64,000 nt of DNA. Origin: Polynucleobacter difficilis. Its GTDB lineage: Bacteria > Pseudomonadota > Gammaproteobacteria > Burkholderiales > Burkholderiaceae. The notes under the pieces are model-generated. The model was not told the DNA's origin, searched no databases, and worked only from the letters and a program-made list of their open reading frames with translations. This document shows, piece by piece, positions 9,175 to 17,240 of the stretch (the stretch's first letter is position 1; every line of letters begins with the position of its first letter). The DNA is taken from NCBI RefSeq assembly GCF_003065365.1, contig NZ_CP023276.1, positions 620,001 through 684,000 of the forward strand, written 5' to 3'. The position numbers were made by a program, and so were the translations under genes.

Positions 9175-9225
9175 TTGAATGCTCTCCATTATTAAATAAT
9201 TAATGCAACTACTATTTTTATCAAG

Positions 9226-9242
9226 AGCACTATCTTAGTGCT
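9226..9242. promoter_or_regulatory. Perfect inverted repeat in the fccA-ArnT intergenic region
   Basis: AGCACTA-TCT-TAGTGCT is a perfect 7-base inverted repeat with a 3-base spacer, 52 to 68 bases upstream of the fccA start. It lies just downstream of the predicted fcc promoter, in the 5' untranslated region, a place suited to a repressor operator or an RNA hairpin. Confidence 0.45.
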
Positions 9243-9264
9243 AATTCAGTTAAATAAAACACCG

Positions 9265-9294
9265 GCTATAGACTCTCTTGTCATATTGTTGCAA
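9265..9294 (-). promoter_or_regulatory. Predicted sigma-70 promoter for fccAB
   Basis: On the minus strand TTGCAA (9294-9289) is separated by 18 bases from TATAGC (9270-9265). Transcription would begin near 9258, about 84 bases before fccA. The -35 element is embedded in the palindrome GTTGCAAC. Prediction from sequence only. Confidence 0.4.
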
Positions 9295-9315
9295 CTAATT
9301 AATCTAAGCGCCTGC

Positions 9316-9338
9316 AGGTTTACCCTAATTTATAGGGG
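9316..9338 (-). promoter_or_regulatory. Copy of the TAGGGTAAACC motif upstream of fccAB
   Basis: Read on the minus strand this is CCCTA, five bases, TAGGG, then TAAACC. It lies about 22 bases upstream of the predicted fcc -35 element. The same arrangement occurs upstream of the fds operon at 60063-60083, and the right half recurs before dctP. It may be an activator site; it also lies 30-50 bases before the divergent glycosyltransferase gene. Confidence 0.45.
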
Positions 9339-9366
9339 ATTTTCCTAAGCCTTATAAAATAGCCTG

Positions 9367-11079
9367 ATGCGCAGCCAGACCCACTTCCGTTTCCTTCTCT
9401 TGACTCTGGCCTTGGCAATCCTGACCTATTGTTTTGCCCTCGATAGCCGCTTTGCCCCAAAAAATGGGGATGAATATGTCTACATGCACATTGCCCGCAT
9501 TACGGCCGACTTGGGGCAGTGGCTGCCATTGCAATCCGAGATGGAAGTCATGCGCAATACCAAGCCGCCGCTGGTCTTTTGGCAGGGGATTGCCAGCACA
9601 GACTGGGCTACTAACTGGGGCTTGCTGGAGCTGCGTTGGCCCAGTGTTCTGTACACCGGCTTAACAGCACTGTTTCTGTTTTTGGCGGTGGGGCGCTTTT
9701 CTGGGAACGCCCAGACCGGCTTACTGGCTGCTGTCGTTTGGTTATCGTTCTTTGCAACCTACCGCTATGGGCGGCCTTACCTCACTGATCCGCCCGAAGT
9801 CTTTTTCTTGAGCCTGCCATTTTTTGCATTGCTATATTGGGGCCGCGCTGCATTTGACTCGCGCATCCTCTTTCCACTGCTGGCTGCAATCAGCATCGGC
9901 CTGGGACTCTTGTATAAATCTTTTGCCTACGTTCTGCCCGCCTGCTTTGCAATGCTGCTCTGGTACGGGTGCTGGCGCGAGTGGCGTCTCATCGATGTTC
10001 TAAAGCGCGATCTATATAAGCTCATCGTGATTGGTTTACTGTCGCTGGGTATTTTTGGCTTGTGGTTTGCGCTGGATCCCAACCCGGAAGCCATTTGGCG
10101 TGAGTTTGTTTTGGGTGAGAACGCAGGAAAGTTTGGCGCGCGTACTAGCAACTACTTTCTGGATTTCATTCGCGGCGGCGACAGTATTTGGCTGTTACTC
10201 CTGACAACTATTGCGAATGCTGGCCTCTTTACTTTTGTGTTGCTATCGCTGGGTTGGCAATCGTGGCGTGAACGCACTGTTACCGATATCGAAGAGCGCC
10301 TATTGTGGCTTTTGGTCCTTGCCTTTGTGATTGTCTTTAGCCTGCCGAGTCAGCGCTCAGGTCGTTATCTACTGCCAATCATGCCAGCCCTTGCTGCATT
10401 ATTTGCCCTGCATTGGCAGCGCTTGCCCTTGTGGGGATTTCGGTTTGCTCTAGTACTAGAGCTTATTGTCTTATTGGCGCTTGCTTGGGTCAGCATTCAT
10501 CTGGAGGGCGGAGATTGGGCAAGCCCAATGCTCTGGCAATACTCGGTTTGGCATTGGCTATTGCTTGGCTCGGGTATAGCGCTAGTGGTATGGGGATTTG
10601 TTCAGATCAATACAACAAAGCTCATGGCATTAACCACTTGCTTCATTTGCTACTTGGCCTTAAATACTGGCCTTGCCCCACTCGAAGGGAAAATTGGCCG
10701 TTACGATGCAGAGGCGATTGCTCGCGTGCAGGATAAGCTGGTTGCTGTGCCCTGTGATTTCCGGGCCAAGGATGAGGAGTACCGACTCTTACTGCCGGGT
10801 GCTCGTTTGCAGGGTTATCCAGCTAGCGAGGCCGCCAATGGGATTGAGTTAGCAAAACGGTACCCGTATTTCACGGCCTATGCAGCACCAGGCGTGGCAC
10901 CAGTATTCTGCGATGACTGCCAAGTTTTAGGTAAGCGCATGGAGATGCGCGCACGCCATAGTCAGGAGGAGATTTTGGCCATCATTCGCGGCGAGATGGG
11001 ACAATATCTTTTCGTGAACGAATACCTTATTTACTCCCCATCGGCTGTAGCAAGTGCCTCACCGGATGCTTGCCGATGA
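9367..11079 (+). CDS. ArnT-like polyprenyl-phosphate glycosyltransferase (GT39/GT83 type)
   Basis: A 570-residue polytopic membrane protein. The N-terminal helix is followed by the periplasmic NGDEYVY loop near residue 36, where GT-C enzymes of the ArnT/PMT superfamily hold their catalytic acidic residue, then about ten further hydrophobic helices and a C-terminal soluble periplasmic domain of some 130 residues that contains a CDDC pair. Such enzymes move a sugar from a polyprenyl-phosphate donor to lipid A, protein or another envelope acceptor. It overlaps the sialidase-like gene by 4 bases (ATGA), so translation is coupled. The donor and acceptor are not predictable; resemblance to true ArnT is at family level. 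Confidence 0.8.
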   Translation: MRSQTHFRFLLLTLALAILTYCFALDSRFAPKNGDEYVYMHIARITADLGQWLPLQSEMEVMRNTKPPLVFWQGIASTDWATNWGLLELRWPSVLYTGLTALFLFLAVGRFSGNAQTGLLAAVVWLSFFATYRYGRPYLTDPPEVFFLSLPFFALLYWGRAAFDSRILFPLLAAISIGLGLLYKSFAYVLPACFAMLLWYGCWREWRLIDVLKRDLYKLIVIGLLSLGIFGLWFALDPNPEAIWREFVLGENAGKFGARTSNYFLDFIRGGDSIWLLLLTTIANAGLFTFVLLSLGWQSWRERTVTDIEERLLWLLVLAFVIVFSLPSQRSGRYLLPIMPALAALFALHWQRLPLWGFRFALVLELIVLLALAWVSIHLEGGDWASPMLWQYSVWHWLLLGSGIALVVWGFVQINTTKLMALTTCFICYLALNTGLAPLEGKIGRYDAEAIARVQDKLVAVPCDFRAKDEEYRLLLPGARLQGYPASEAANGIELAKRYPYFTAYAAPGVAPVFCDDCQVLGKRMEMRARHSQEEILAIIRGEMGQYLFVNEYLIYSPSAVASASPDACR

Positions 11080-12293
11080 TGCGCATTGCGAGTTTATGCA
11101 TCCTGGCCTTGGCTGGTGTTGCTGGTTACATTCAGATAGACAGTCGGCCGCCCTGGACTTCATTTGCAATGCCAGCAGTCCTGGAATCCGAATTGCTAGT
11201 GCCCGAAGTTGCTGTACCAGTGGCAGGAAAAAAGCCGCAACTCGTTAAGCAAGTCAGCATTCCTGAGCCGCGCGCCCAATTTATTCCAGAGACTGCAGCG
11301 CCGTCGGTGCATGCGGGCTCTGCAATCCTCTTGAATGACGGTAATCTACGTGCATTTTGGTTTGCTGGTTCGAGGGAGGGTGCCACAGATGTTGTGATTC
11401 AAACAGCCGTGTTTGGTACCAAGGCCGGCAGCTGGAGCAGTCCTGAAGTTGTAATTGATCGGGTTACCGCGGAAAAGGGCTTATCGCGTTACATTAAAAA
11501 ACTCGGCAACCCATTGCCGGTACGTTCAAGCCAAGGCAAATTGCAACTGTACTTTGTGACGGTTTCAGTCGGCGGCTGGGCTGGCAGCTCGATTAGCTGG
11601 ATGGAATCCAGCGATGAGGGTGTGAGTTGGTCGCGTCCGCAGCGCCTCATCACTTCACCTGCACTGAATTTAAGTACCTTGATTAAGGCCCCTGGATTTG
11701 ATTTTGTGGACGGCACGCTGGGTTTGCCGGTGTATCACGAGTGGATGGGTAAGTTTGGAGAGCTCATTCGGATCGATGGTGGTCGGGTGGTTGATAAGCG
11801 CCGCATGAGTTCGGGCCGCGCTTTATTGCAACCCATCGTCTTTATTGATGCGCCTGAAAAAGCCGTTGCTTATTTTAGGCAGGCAAGGTCGGTAGGTCCA
11901 CCTCGCATTGCCAGTGCGCTAACCGAAAATGCGGGTCAATCTTGGGTGAGTGGCGCTGATTTGGATTTGGCCAATCCCAATGCCGCGATCGCCGGTCTGC
12001 AACTCACTAATGGCGATCGCCTCATTGCACTCAATGACTTGGAGTCGGCGCGCTATCGTCTTGTCTTGGCAATCGCACCTGCCGGCACCAGCAATTGGAG
12101 TGTGATTGCGGAACTGGAGAGCGACCAAACGCTGATCAACGGCCTCCATCGCGAATTTTCTTACCCCTCTTTATTGCTTGGCGCGAACGGGGAGATACAT
12201 CTCATCTATACCTATGATCGTAAAAAGATGAAGCATATTCAGTTTGACCCCCGTTGGATTGAGATTAAAAAGCACCAGAAAGGGAGCTCTTAA
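11076..12293 (+). CDS. Sialidase-like BNR/Asp-box propeller protein
   Basis: A 405-residue secreted or membrane-anchored protein with an N-terminal hydrophobic segment (about residues 2-16). Asp-box repeats of the form S-x-D-x-G-x-x-W are visible (SSDEGVSW near residue 185, TENAGQSW near 287), and FWFAGSREG near residue 90 is a conserved strand of the bacterial sialidase-like family. The start is the ATG at 11076, overlapping the stop of the glycosyltransferase gene; TTG 11070 is possible. True sialidases carry an Arg triad and Tyr-Glu pair that I cannot confirm by eye, so another glycan or non-catalytic binding role is possible. It is the middle gene of a three-gene envelope unit. Confidence 0.7.
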   Translation: MMRIASLCILALAGVAGYIQIDSRPPWTSFAMPAVLESELLVPEVAVPVAGKKPQLVKQVSIPEPRAQFIPETAAPSVHAGSAILLNDGNLRAFWFAGSREGATDVVIQTAVFGTKAGSWSSPEVVIDRVTAEKGLSRYIKKLGNPLPVRSSQGKLQLYFVTVSVGGWAGSSISWMESSDEGVSWSRPQRLITSPALNLSTLIKAPGFDFVDGTLGLPVYHEWMGKFGELIRIDGGRVVDKRRMSSGRALLQPIVFIDAPEKAVAYFRQARSVGPPRIASALTENAGQSWVSGADLDLANPNAAIAGLQLTNGDRLIALNDLESARYRLVLAIAPAGTSNWSVIAELESDQTLINGLHREFSYPSLLLGANGEIHLIYTYDRKKMKHIQFDPRWIEIKKHQKGSS

Positions 12294-12943
12294 TGGTTCC
12301 GAACTCGGTGATGCAAATAGTTGCGCTACTGGAGATTGCAATCAGTTCTGCAATCGTATTGGCATGCCTTGCGCAGGGATTGTTTTTTAAAGAGGATGGC
12401 AGTGGGCGGATAGTAGCCCTGCGAGTGCTCGTTTGCTTTGTGCTGGCCAACCTCTTGTTCTGGCCGCTATTCACTCTATTTACACCACTGGAGTTGCCCT
12501 TGGCTGCTTATGTCCGCGGCTTTACGGGTGAGCTGAGCATTACCTCGATGCTGCTCTTGTGGACGGCTTATTTTTCGCCAAAAGAAACCCACGTGCCTGC
12601 AGCGATGAAGGTTTGGATTGCGCTGGTTGCGATTGCCTTTTATCCGCTTGCCTTGGGAGTAAGCATGCTTGATCCCTATGCTTGGGGATATGACTCCATT
12701 GCCTTATTGGCTGCCGTGATTATTACGGCCTTGATTGCATGGCTCGCCGGATCCAATCGCATTGCGATTATTTTGGCCACGGCTATTTTGGCTTGGGCGG
12801 CAGGGTGGCATGAATCTGCCAATCTATGGGACTACATCCTCGATCCATTCTTAGGCTTATGGGCGATTGGTTCACTGATTGGGTCTGCATGGCGGGCGCG
12901 CGCCGCAAGGGCGCAAACCGGATACCTCTTTCGTAAGGGGTAA
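12293..12943 (+). CDS. Hypothetical membrane protein, third gene of the ArnT-like operon
   Basis: A 216-residue protein with about six hydrophobic segments and a basic C-terminal tail (RARAARAQTG). I do not recognise the family. Its ATG overlaps the stop of the sialidase-like gene by one base (TAATG), which ties it to that operon, and an intrinsic terminator follows. A flippase or anchoring partner for the glycosyltransferase would fit, but that is inference from position only. Confidence 0.7.
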   Translation: MVPNSVMQIVALLEIAISSAIVLACLAQGLFFKEDGSGRIVALRVLVCFVLANLLFWPLFTLFTPLELPLAAYVRGFTGELSITSMLLLWTAYFSPKETHVPAAMKVWIALVAIAFYPLALGVSMLDPYAWGYDSIALLAAVIITALIAWLAGSNRIAIILATAILAWAAGWHESANLWDYILDPFLGLWAIGSLIGSAWRARAARAQTGYLFRKG

Positions 12944-12977
12944 TTCGACGGACGTAAGAGCATGTATTGAGGGGCAC

Positions 12978-13009
12978 AAAAAAACCAGCGACGCATCGCT
13001 GGTTTTTTG
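12978..13009. terminator. Bidirectional intrinsic terminator
   Basis: The hairpin AACCAGCGA-loop-TCGCTGGTT is flanked by a left A run and a right T run. It separates the convergent ArnT-like operon (+) and the Bug receptor operon (minus). Confidence 0.85.
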
Positions 13010-13049
13010 TTTTTACTCCGCGGAGAAAATCCGCTGACTAAAAAAATGC

Positions 13050-14045
13050 TTAGTCTGGAATATTCGCTTTACGAATCACGGGACCCCATTTGTTGATCTC
13101 GTTATCGAGGTGGGTCTTGAGTCCACTCGCACTAACTTTGTCCATAGAAACAATATCAATGTTGGAGTCAGCTAAACGCTTCTTCACATCTGGATCGTTC
13201 AAGGCTGCTTTGAGGGCAGTATTGAGTTTGGTTTGAATTGCCTGTGGAACATTCTTTGGTGTGTACAGACCATGCCATACCTTCACTTCGAAGTTCTTTA
13301 GGCCTTCTTGATCTAGAGTAGGAACGTTAGGCAATGCAGACAAACGCTTTGGTGTGGTGGTGCCATACACCTTAACGCGATTGTCTTTAACAACGCCAAT
13401 CGTTTGGGTGGTTTGGTCGCACAATAAGTCAACTTGGCCGCCCATGAGGTCGGTCAATGCAGGGCCGGTGCCTTTGTAAGGAACGTTAGTCAAGCGAACA
13501 CCTAAACGGCTCTGGAACAAGAGGCCGCACAACTGCGATACCGCGCCAGGTCCAGCATTGGCCATTGTTACTTTATTGCCGTTAGCTTTGATGTAAGCCT
13601 CAAGTTCTTTAAAGTTATTAGGTGGGAAATTCTTACGTGCGAGCATCAACATTGGTACGTCGACCACTTGACCGATGTATTCAAAATCAACGAGTGGATC
13701 GTATGGCAACTTGTCGTATAGGGCTTGTGCCGTAGCCATACCCATGTGGTGCAGATAAATGGTGTAACCGTCTGGTGTGGCGCGTGCTACTTTAGTAGAA
13801 GCAACAGTGCCGCCGGCGCCAGGTGCATTCTCAACCACCACGGTGGTGCCCAAGGACTTGCCCATTGGAATAGCGATCAAGCGGGCCACAGTATCAGTTG
13901 GGCCGCCCGCTGCAAAAGGAACAATCAGCGAAATTGGCTTATTGTTTGGCCAGTTTGTTTGTGCGGTAGCAGCATTGCTAGCAATTAAGGCACTGGCGCT
14001 GACGATGGCAGCAAATCCAGCTAATACGGTTCTCTTCAATTTCAT
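13050..14045 (-). CDS. Bug/TctC-family periplasmic solute-binding receptor
   Basis: A 331-residue receptor with a signal peptide of about 28 residues ending near TAQTN and the mature NWPNNKPI start. Family motifs include VPFAAGGPTD near residue 43, VENAPGAGG near 70 and VPYKGTGPA near 187. The start at 14045 has a GGAG ribosome site; an ATG 13 codons upstream is less likely. It is the last gene of the minus-strand operon that begins at 17200 and probably captures the acid that the three enzymes break down. No TctAB permease gene is linked. Confidence 0.9.
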   Translation of the reverse strand: MKLKRTVLAGFAAIVSASALIASNAATAQTNWPNNKPISLIVPFAAGGPTDTVARLIAIPMGKSLGTTVVVENAPGAGGTVASTKVARATPDGYTIYLHHMGMATAQALYDKLPYDPLVDFEYIGQVVDVPMLMLARKNFPPNNFKELEAYIKANGNKVTMANAGPGAVSQLCGLLFQSRLGVRLTNVPYKGTGPALTDLMGGQVDLLCDQTTQTIGVVKDNRVKVYGTTTPKRLSALPNVPTLDQEGLKNFEVKVWHGLYTPKNVPQAIQTKLNTALKAALNDPDVKKRLADSNIDIVSMDKVSASGLKTHLDNEINKWGPVIRKANIPD

Positions 14046-14104
14046 TACGGTCTCCAGTTTTTTAAAGCCCTGTGATTTTGCCATTTTTGGCGTCTAGCGG
14101 GGCA

Positions 14105-14959
14105 TTAGTGTTTACCAGCAAGCACCAATAGACGTTTGGCCAAAAGTACAACGGGACGGTCAATCATACGACCATTTAGCTTGGCAACCCCACCTTTTGC
14201 GGCTTTATCTGCCTCAATCACTTGATTGGACCAGCGCAACTCCTCCTCGGTGGGTGTAAATGCCTTAGAAACGATAGGGACTTGGGCCGGGTGAATGCAG
14301 AGCTTTGCGCCAAAGCCGAGCCGCTTTCCCCGCAAGGTATCTGCAGTGATGCGGTCGGTATCGTCGGTTGCGGTGGTGACGCCGTCGACTGGCGGGGCTA
14401 TTTCAGCGAGGCGCGAGGCCAAGACCAGCTGAAAGCGTGCCACTTGCAATTCTGTTTCTTGTGCATCGCACACCATGCCCAGGTCGGCTTGCAAATCAAT
14501 ATTGCCGAGTGCCAAGCGAATGACTTGCTGGGCATTGGCGATCACATCAATTTGTTGTAACCCACGTGCGGTTTCAATCATGGGGATGATGGCAGTGCTC
14601 GGCAAGACCTCTGCCGCGCCATTAATTTGGTCATGCGATTCACTTTTTGGAATGAGCAGGCAAGCGATCGTCAGCTCTTCAGCCAACATTAAGTCTTCAC
14701 CGTAAAAGCGCGTGCCGGGCGCATTTGAGCGGATGACGATGCGCTGGCGTTGCTCAGCTGAAAAATCAGGCCATGCCTGCCGAATCGCAGAGCGCGCCGC
14801 CGCTTTGTCCTCTTCCGCTACCGCATCTTCCAGATCGATGATGATGGCGTGGGCACCGCTGTTCAGGGCTTTTACAAACCGCTCAGGCCGATTGCCGGGA
14901 ATAAACAAAAAAGTACTGGCGTAGCCAATGGGATTGTCAATCGGGTTCATGGCATTCAT
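14105..14959 (-). CDS. HpcH/HpaI-CitE family CoA-ester lyase
   Basis: A 284-residue TIM-barrel lyase of the CitE-like family (citramalyl-CoA, malyl-CoA or citryl lyase type). The opening STFLFIPGNRPERF, then DLEDAVA near residue 40, PMIETARG near 132 and GNIDL near 156 hold the metal-binding acids and CoA-binding Arg of the family. The start at 14959 overlaps the stop of the MmgE/PrpD gene (ATGA), so an upstream ATG at 15010 is not needed. Together with the hydratase two genes upstream it suits cleavage of (S)-citramalyl-CoA to acetyl-CoA and pyruvate, as in itaconate catabolism of Pseudomonas. The substrate is inferred. Confidence 0.85.
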   Translation of the reverse strand: MNAMNPIDNPIGYASTFLFIPGNRPERFVKALNSGAHAIIIDLEDAVAEEDKAAARSAIRQAWPDFSAEQRQRIVIRSNAPGTRFYGEDLMLAEELTIACLLIPKSESHDQINGAAEVLPSTAIIPMIETARGLQQIDVIANAQQVIRLALGNIDLQADLGMVCDAQETELQVARFQLVLASRLAEIAPPVDGVTTATDDTDRITADTLRGKRLGFGAKLCIHPAQVPIVSKAFTPTEEELRWSNQVIEADKAAKGGVAKLNGRMIDRPVVLLAKRLLVLAGKH

Positions 14960-16323
14960 GTTTGTGGACCCAGTAAAAAACCGACCTTCGTTTGATTGCG
15001 GATGCTCCACAGTGCATCGATGGCGCTAGTCATCTCCAGTGGCGTAGCGCCACCACTGAAGGCCGCTAAGCGCAGTGCCTTATCGGTAATCTCAGTGCGC
15101 GTTAGCGTATTACCAGGGTCACCCTTGGGCTCATCTACACGACCCTGCAATTGGCGACCATCTTTCAAAATGACGGTTACCTTTCCAATCCAGCGCTTAG
15201 GGTAGGCCGCATCAATCTCAGGATCCAGTTCCATCGTGACCCGATCGCGCAAAGCGCAGATTTCAGGATCGCTAAAGTGATTGGCAAATTCTTGGAGGCC
15301 TGCAAACCGGTGGTATGCAATGACCGCCAGTACCGTACCCATCGAGAACTTCGATTGGTGCACAGTCGTGGGATGGGTAACGGGACCCAAGACATCAATC
15401 GCCCCTTGGTGGACATGCGTCACAACGCGAGCAATGTCTTGCGCTTGAATATGATTCGATTGCATTGTGTGCAACAGCGCATCGGCGGCAGGGTGGGTGT
15501 GACGGCAAGAGGCATGGTACTTAAAACTCGTTTCTGCACTAGCCCAGCGTGTCCCGAGGCGATCGACTAAATAGCTTGGATCAGCATCGCTCGACATTCC
15601 AGCGGCCAAGCCTTGTTTGCCTTCCAGAATGTGCTGCGCTCCAGTAAATCCTACTTGCGCCAAATAGGCCGACATCAATCCCGTACCGGCAGCATGCGCG
15701 GTATGCAATTGTTTTGAGTCAGCAGCATCGCGCAAGAATTCCCAAAGGCCCGCAGATTGGGTTCCGGCAGAACCAAATGCATGCAGCATTTGCTCTGGAC
15801 TGAGTTTTAACAGGTGACCTACTGCAGTAGCAGATGCTAAGGAGCCCGCAGTACCCGTCGTATGAAATGTTTTGTAATGCGAGCGACCTAAAAACTCGCC
15901 CACACGAATGCCCACTTCATAACCTACGATCGCCGCCGTCAGAAACTCGGTTCCCGATCGACCCAGTGCTTGCGCACAAGCCAGTGCAGGGGAGAATACG
16001 ACGGTCGCCGGATGAAATACCGAACTATTGTGCAAATCGTCTTGCTCAACCACATGGGATGCTGCAGCATTGGACATTGCCGCCAAATAAGGACTACTGC
16101 TACTGCGGTGAACGAGGATTTCGGAAGGTCCACTGGTTGGACCCATTTGCTCGGCAAACCGGGTCAGGATTTCAACTGGGGTAGCGCCTTTACCAGCGAC
16201 GGCCGAGCCAAACCAATCGACCAGTAAGTCTTCGCCGCGGCGCATCACGTCCTCGGGAATATCCGCTGGCTTGAGTGTTGCGGCAAAGTCGGCTAAGACC
16301 TTCGAGTAATGAATCGTGCTCAT
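14956..16323 (-). CDS. MmgE/PrpD family protein
   Basis: A 455-residue member of the family that contains 2-methylcitrate dehydratase (PrpD), cis-aconitate decarboxylase and several isomerases. The fold's helical domain begins at the N terminus, VEQDDLHNSSVFHPA near residue 90 and EVGIRVGEFLGR near 131 are well-conserved segments, and a KYHASCRHTHPA segment lies near 270 in the lid domain. It starts one base after the stop of the hydratase gene and overlaps the lyase gene, so all three are translationally coupled. The equivalent gene is also present in the Pseudomonas itaconate degradation cluster; its reaction there is not settled to my knowledge. Confidence 0.85.
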   Translation of the reverse strand: MSTIHYSKVLADFAATLKPADIPEDVMRRGEDLLVDWFGSAVAGKGATPVEILTRFAEQMGPTSGPSEILVHRSSSSPYLAAMSNAAASHVVEQDDLHNSSVFHPATVVFSPALACAQALGRSGTEFLTAAIVGYEVGIRVGEFLGRSHYKTFHTTGTAGSLASATAVGHLLKLSPEQMLHAFGSAGTQSAGLWEFLRDAADSKQLHTAHAAGTGLMSAYLAQVGFTGAQHILEGKQGLAAGMSSDADPSYLVDRLGTRWASAETSFKYHASCRHTHPAADALLHTMQSNHIQAQDIARVVTHVHQGAIDVLGPVTHPTTVHQSKFSMGTVLAVIAYHRFAGLQEFANHFSDPEICALRDRVTMELDPEIDAAYPKRWIGKVTVILKDGRQLQGRVDEPKGDPGNTLTRTEITDKALRLAAFSGGATPLEMTSAIDALWSIRNQTKVGFLLGPQT

Positions 16324-16324
16324 C

Positions 16325-17200
16325 TTAATTAAGCACCGCAGTTGCTTGCATGGTTAACCACCCTTCGTGATCCTGCGCCCAAACGCGAATGGTCTTGCCG
16401 CTGGGATCAAGCGTTAGGTCTGGCGTCGCTGAAACCGAGAAGGGGTTGATATCAAAGGTCGGCCGAATAGCACGAAACTCAAAGCGTTTTAAGGTAGCCC
16501 CTAGAATCGATTGGCGAACTAAGTCAACTAAGAGCGTGGCAATCAACGGACCATGGACGATGAGGCCTGGATAGCCTTCCACTTCGGTGACGTAACGCCG
16601 ATCGTAATGAATGCGATGGCCATTAAAGGTGAGGGCGGAGTAACGGAACAATAAGACATCATCGGGATTAATGGTCTTGGTCCAAGTGGCATCCGTTGGC
16701 GCCGGAGTTGGCGCAACCGGTTTGTCGTCAGGCGCAGGCGCATCGCGATACACAATGTCATGCTCTTCCGTGAGCGCAATGCCTGAGGCGTTGCTAATTT
16801 CATGGCGTACTAAGACGAAGATTAAGTCGCCCGTGCGCCCTGATTTATGGGTAACGGATTGGATGGTAGAAGTGCGCTCAATTGCATCGCCGACTGCCAG
16901 CGGCTTAATCCACTCGAGGCGACCACCAGCCCACATGCGGCGGGGGAGCGGTACTGGCGGTAAAAAACCGCCGCGCTTGGGGTGACCGTCGGGGCCGATT
17001 TCCGATTGACGAGCATGGGGTAAAAAATAAAGCCAGTGCCATAGTTCAGGCAAGAAAGTCCCCATCGTTGGCATTGGGTCTGGTCGATCCAATGTGGCTG
17101 AGAGGGCTCTGACTGGGGCAGCAGTGACTGCATCCGAGATGGATTCGGATTTACCAATCCACTCCTGCAGGTGTTTAATGGTTTGATCTTCGATTCGCAT
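16325..17200 (-). CDS. FAS1-like/MaoC dehydratase, mesaconyl- or itaconyl-CoA hydratase type
   Basis: A 291-residue double hot-dog protein. An N-terminal FAS1-like dehydratase domain contains LPRRMWAGGRL near residue 88, and the C-terminal domain contains RYSALTFNGHRIHYD near residue 190, a signature of mesaconyl-C4-CoA and itaconyl-CoA hydratases with the catalytic Asn/His region, followed by LIVHGPL. ATG 17200 is chosen; an upstream in-frame GTG and TTG exist and the ribosome site is weak. It is the first gene of the operon hydratase, MmgE/PrpD, CitE-like lyase, Bug receptor. No CoA-transferase for activating the acid is seen in the window. Confidence 0.82.
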   Translation of the reverse strand: MRIEDQTIKHLQEWIGKSESISDAVTAAPVRALSATLDRPDPMPTMGTFLPELWHWLYFLPHARQSEIGPDGHPKRGGFLPPVPLPRRMWAGGRLEWIKPLAVGDAIERTSTIQSVTHKSGRTGDLIFVLVRHEISNASGIALTEEHDIVYRDAPAPDDKPVAPTPAPTDATWTKTINPDDVLLFRYSALTFNGHRIHYDRRYVTEVEGYPGLIVHGPLIATLLVDLVRQSILGATLKRFEFRAIRPTFDINPFSVSATPDLTLDPSGKTIRVWAQDHEGWLTMQATAVLN

Positions 17201-17240
17201 CACCCTATTATGCAATGGGCGATGCAGTGGTGATGCGCTT

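Noticed and set aside
15151..15570. 139-codon + strand reading frame
   Set aside because: Antisense to the MmgE/PrpD coding sequence, with no recognisable domain.
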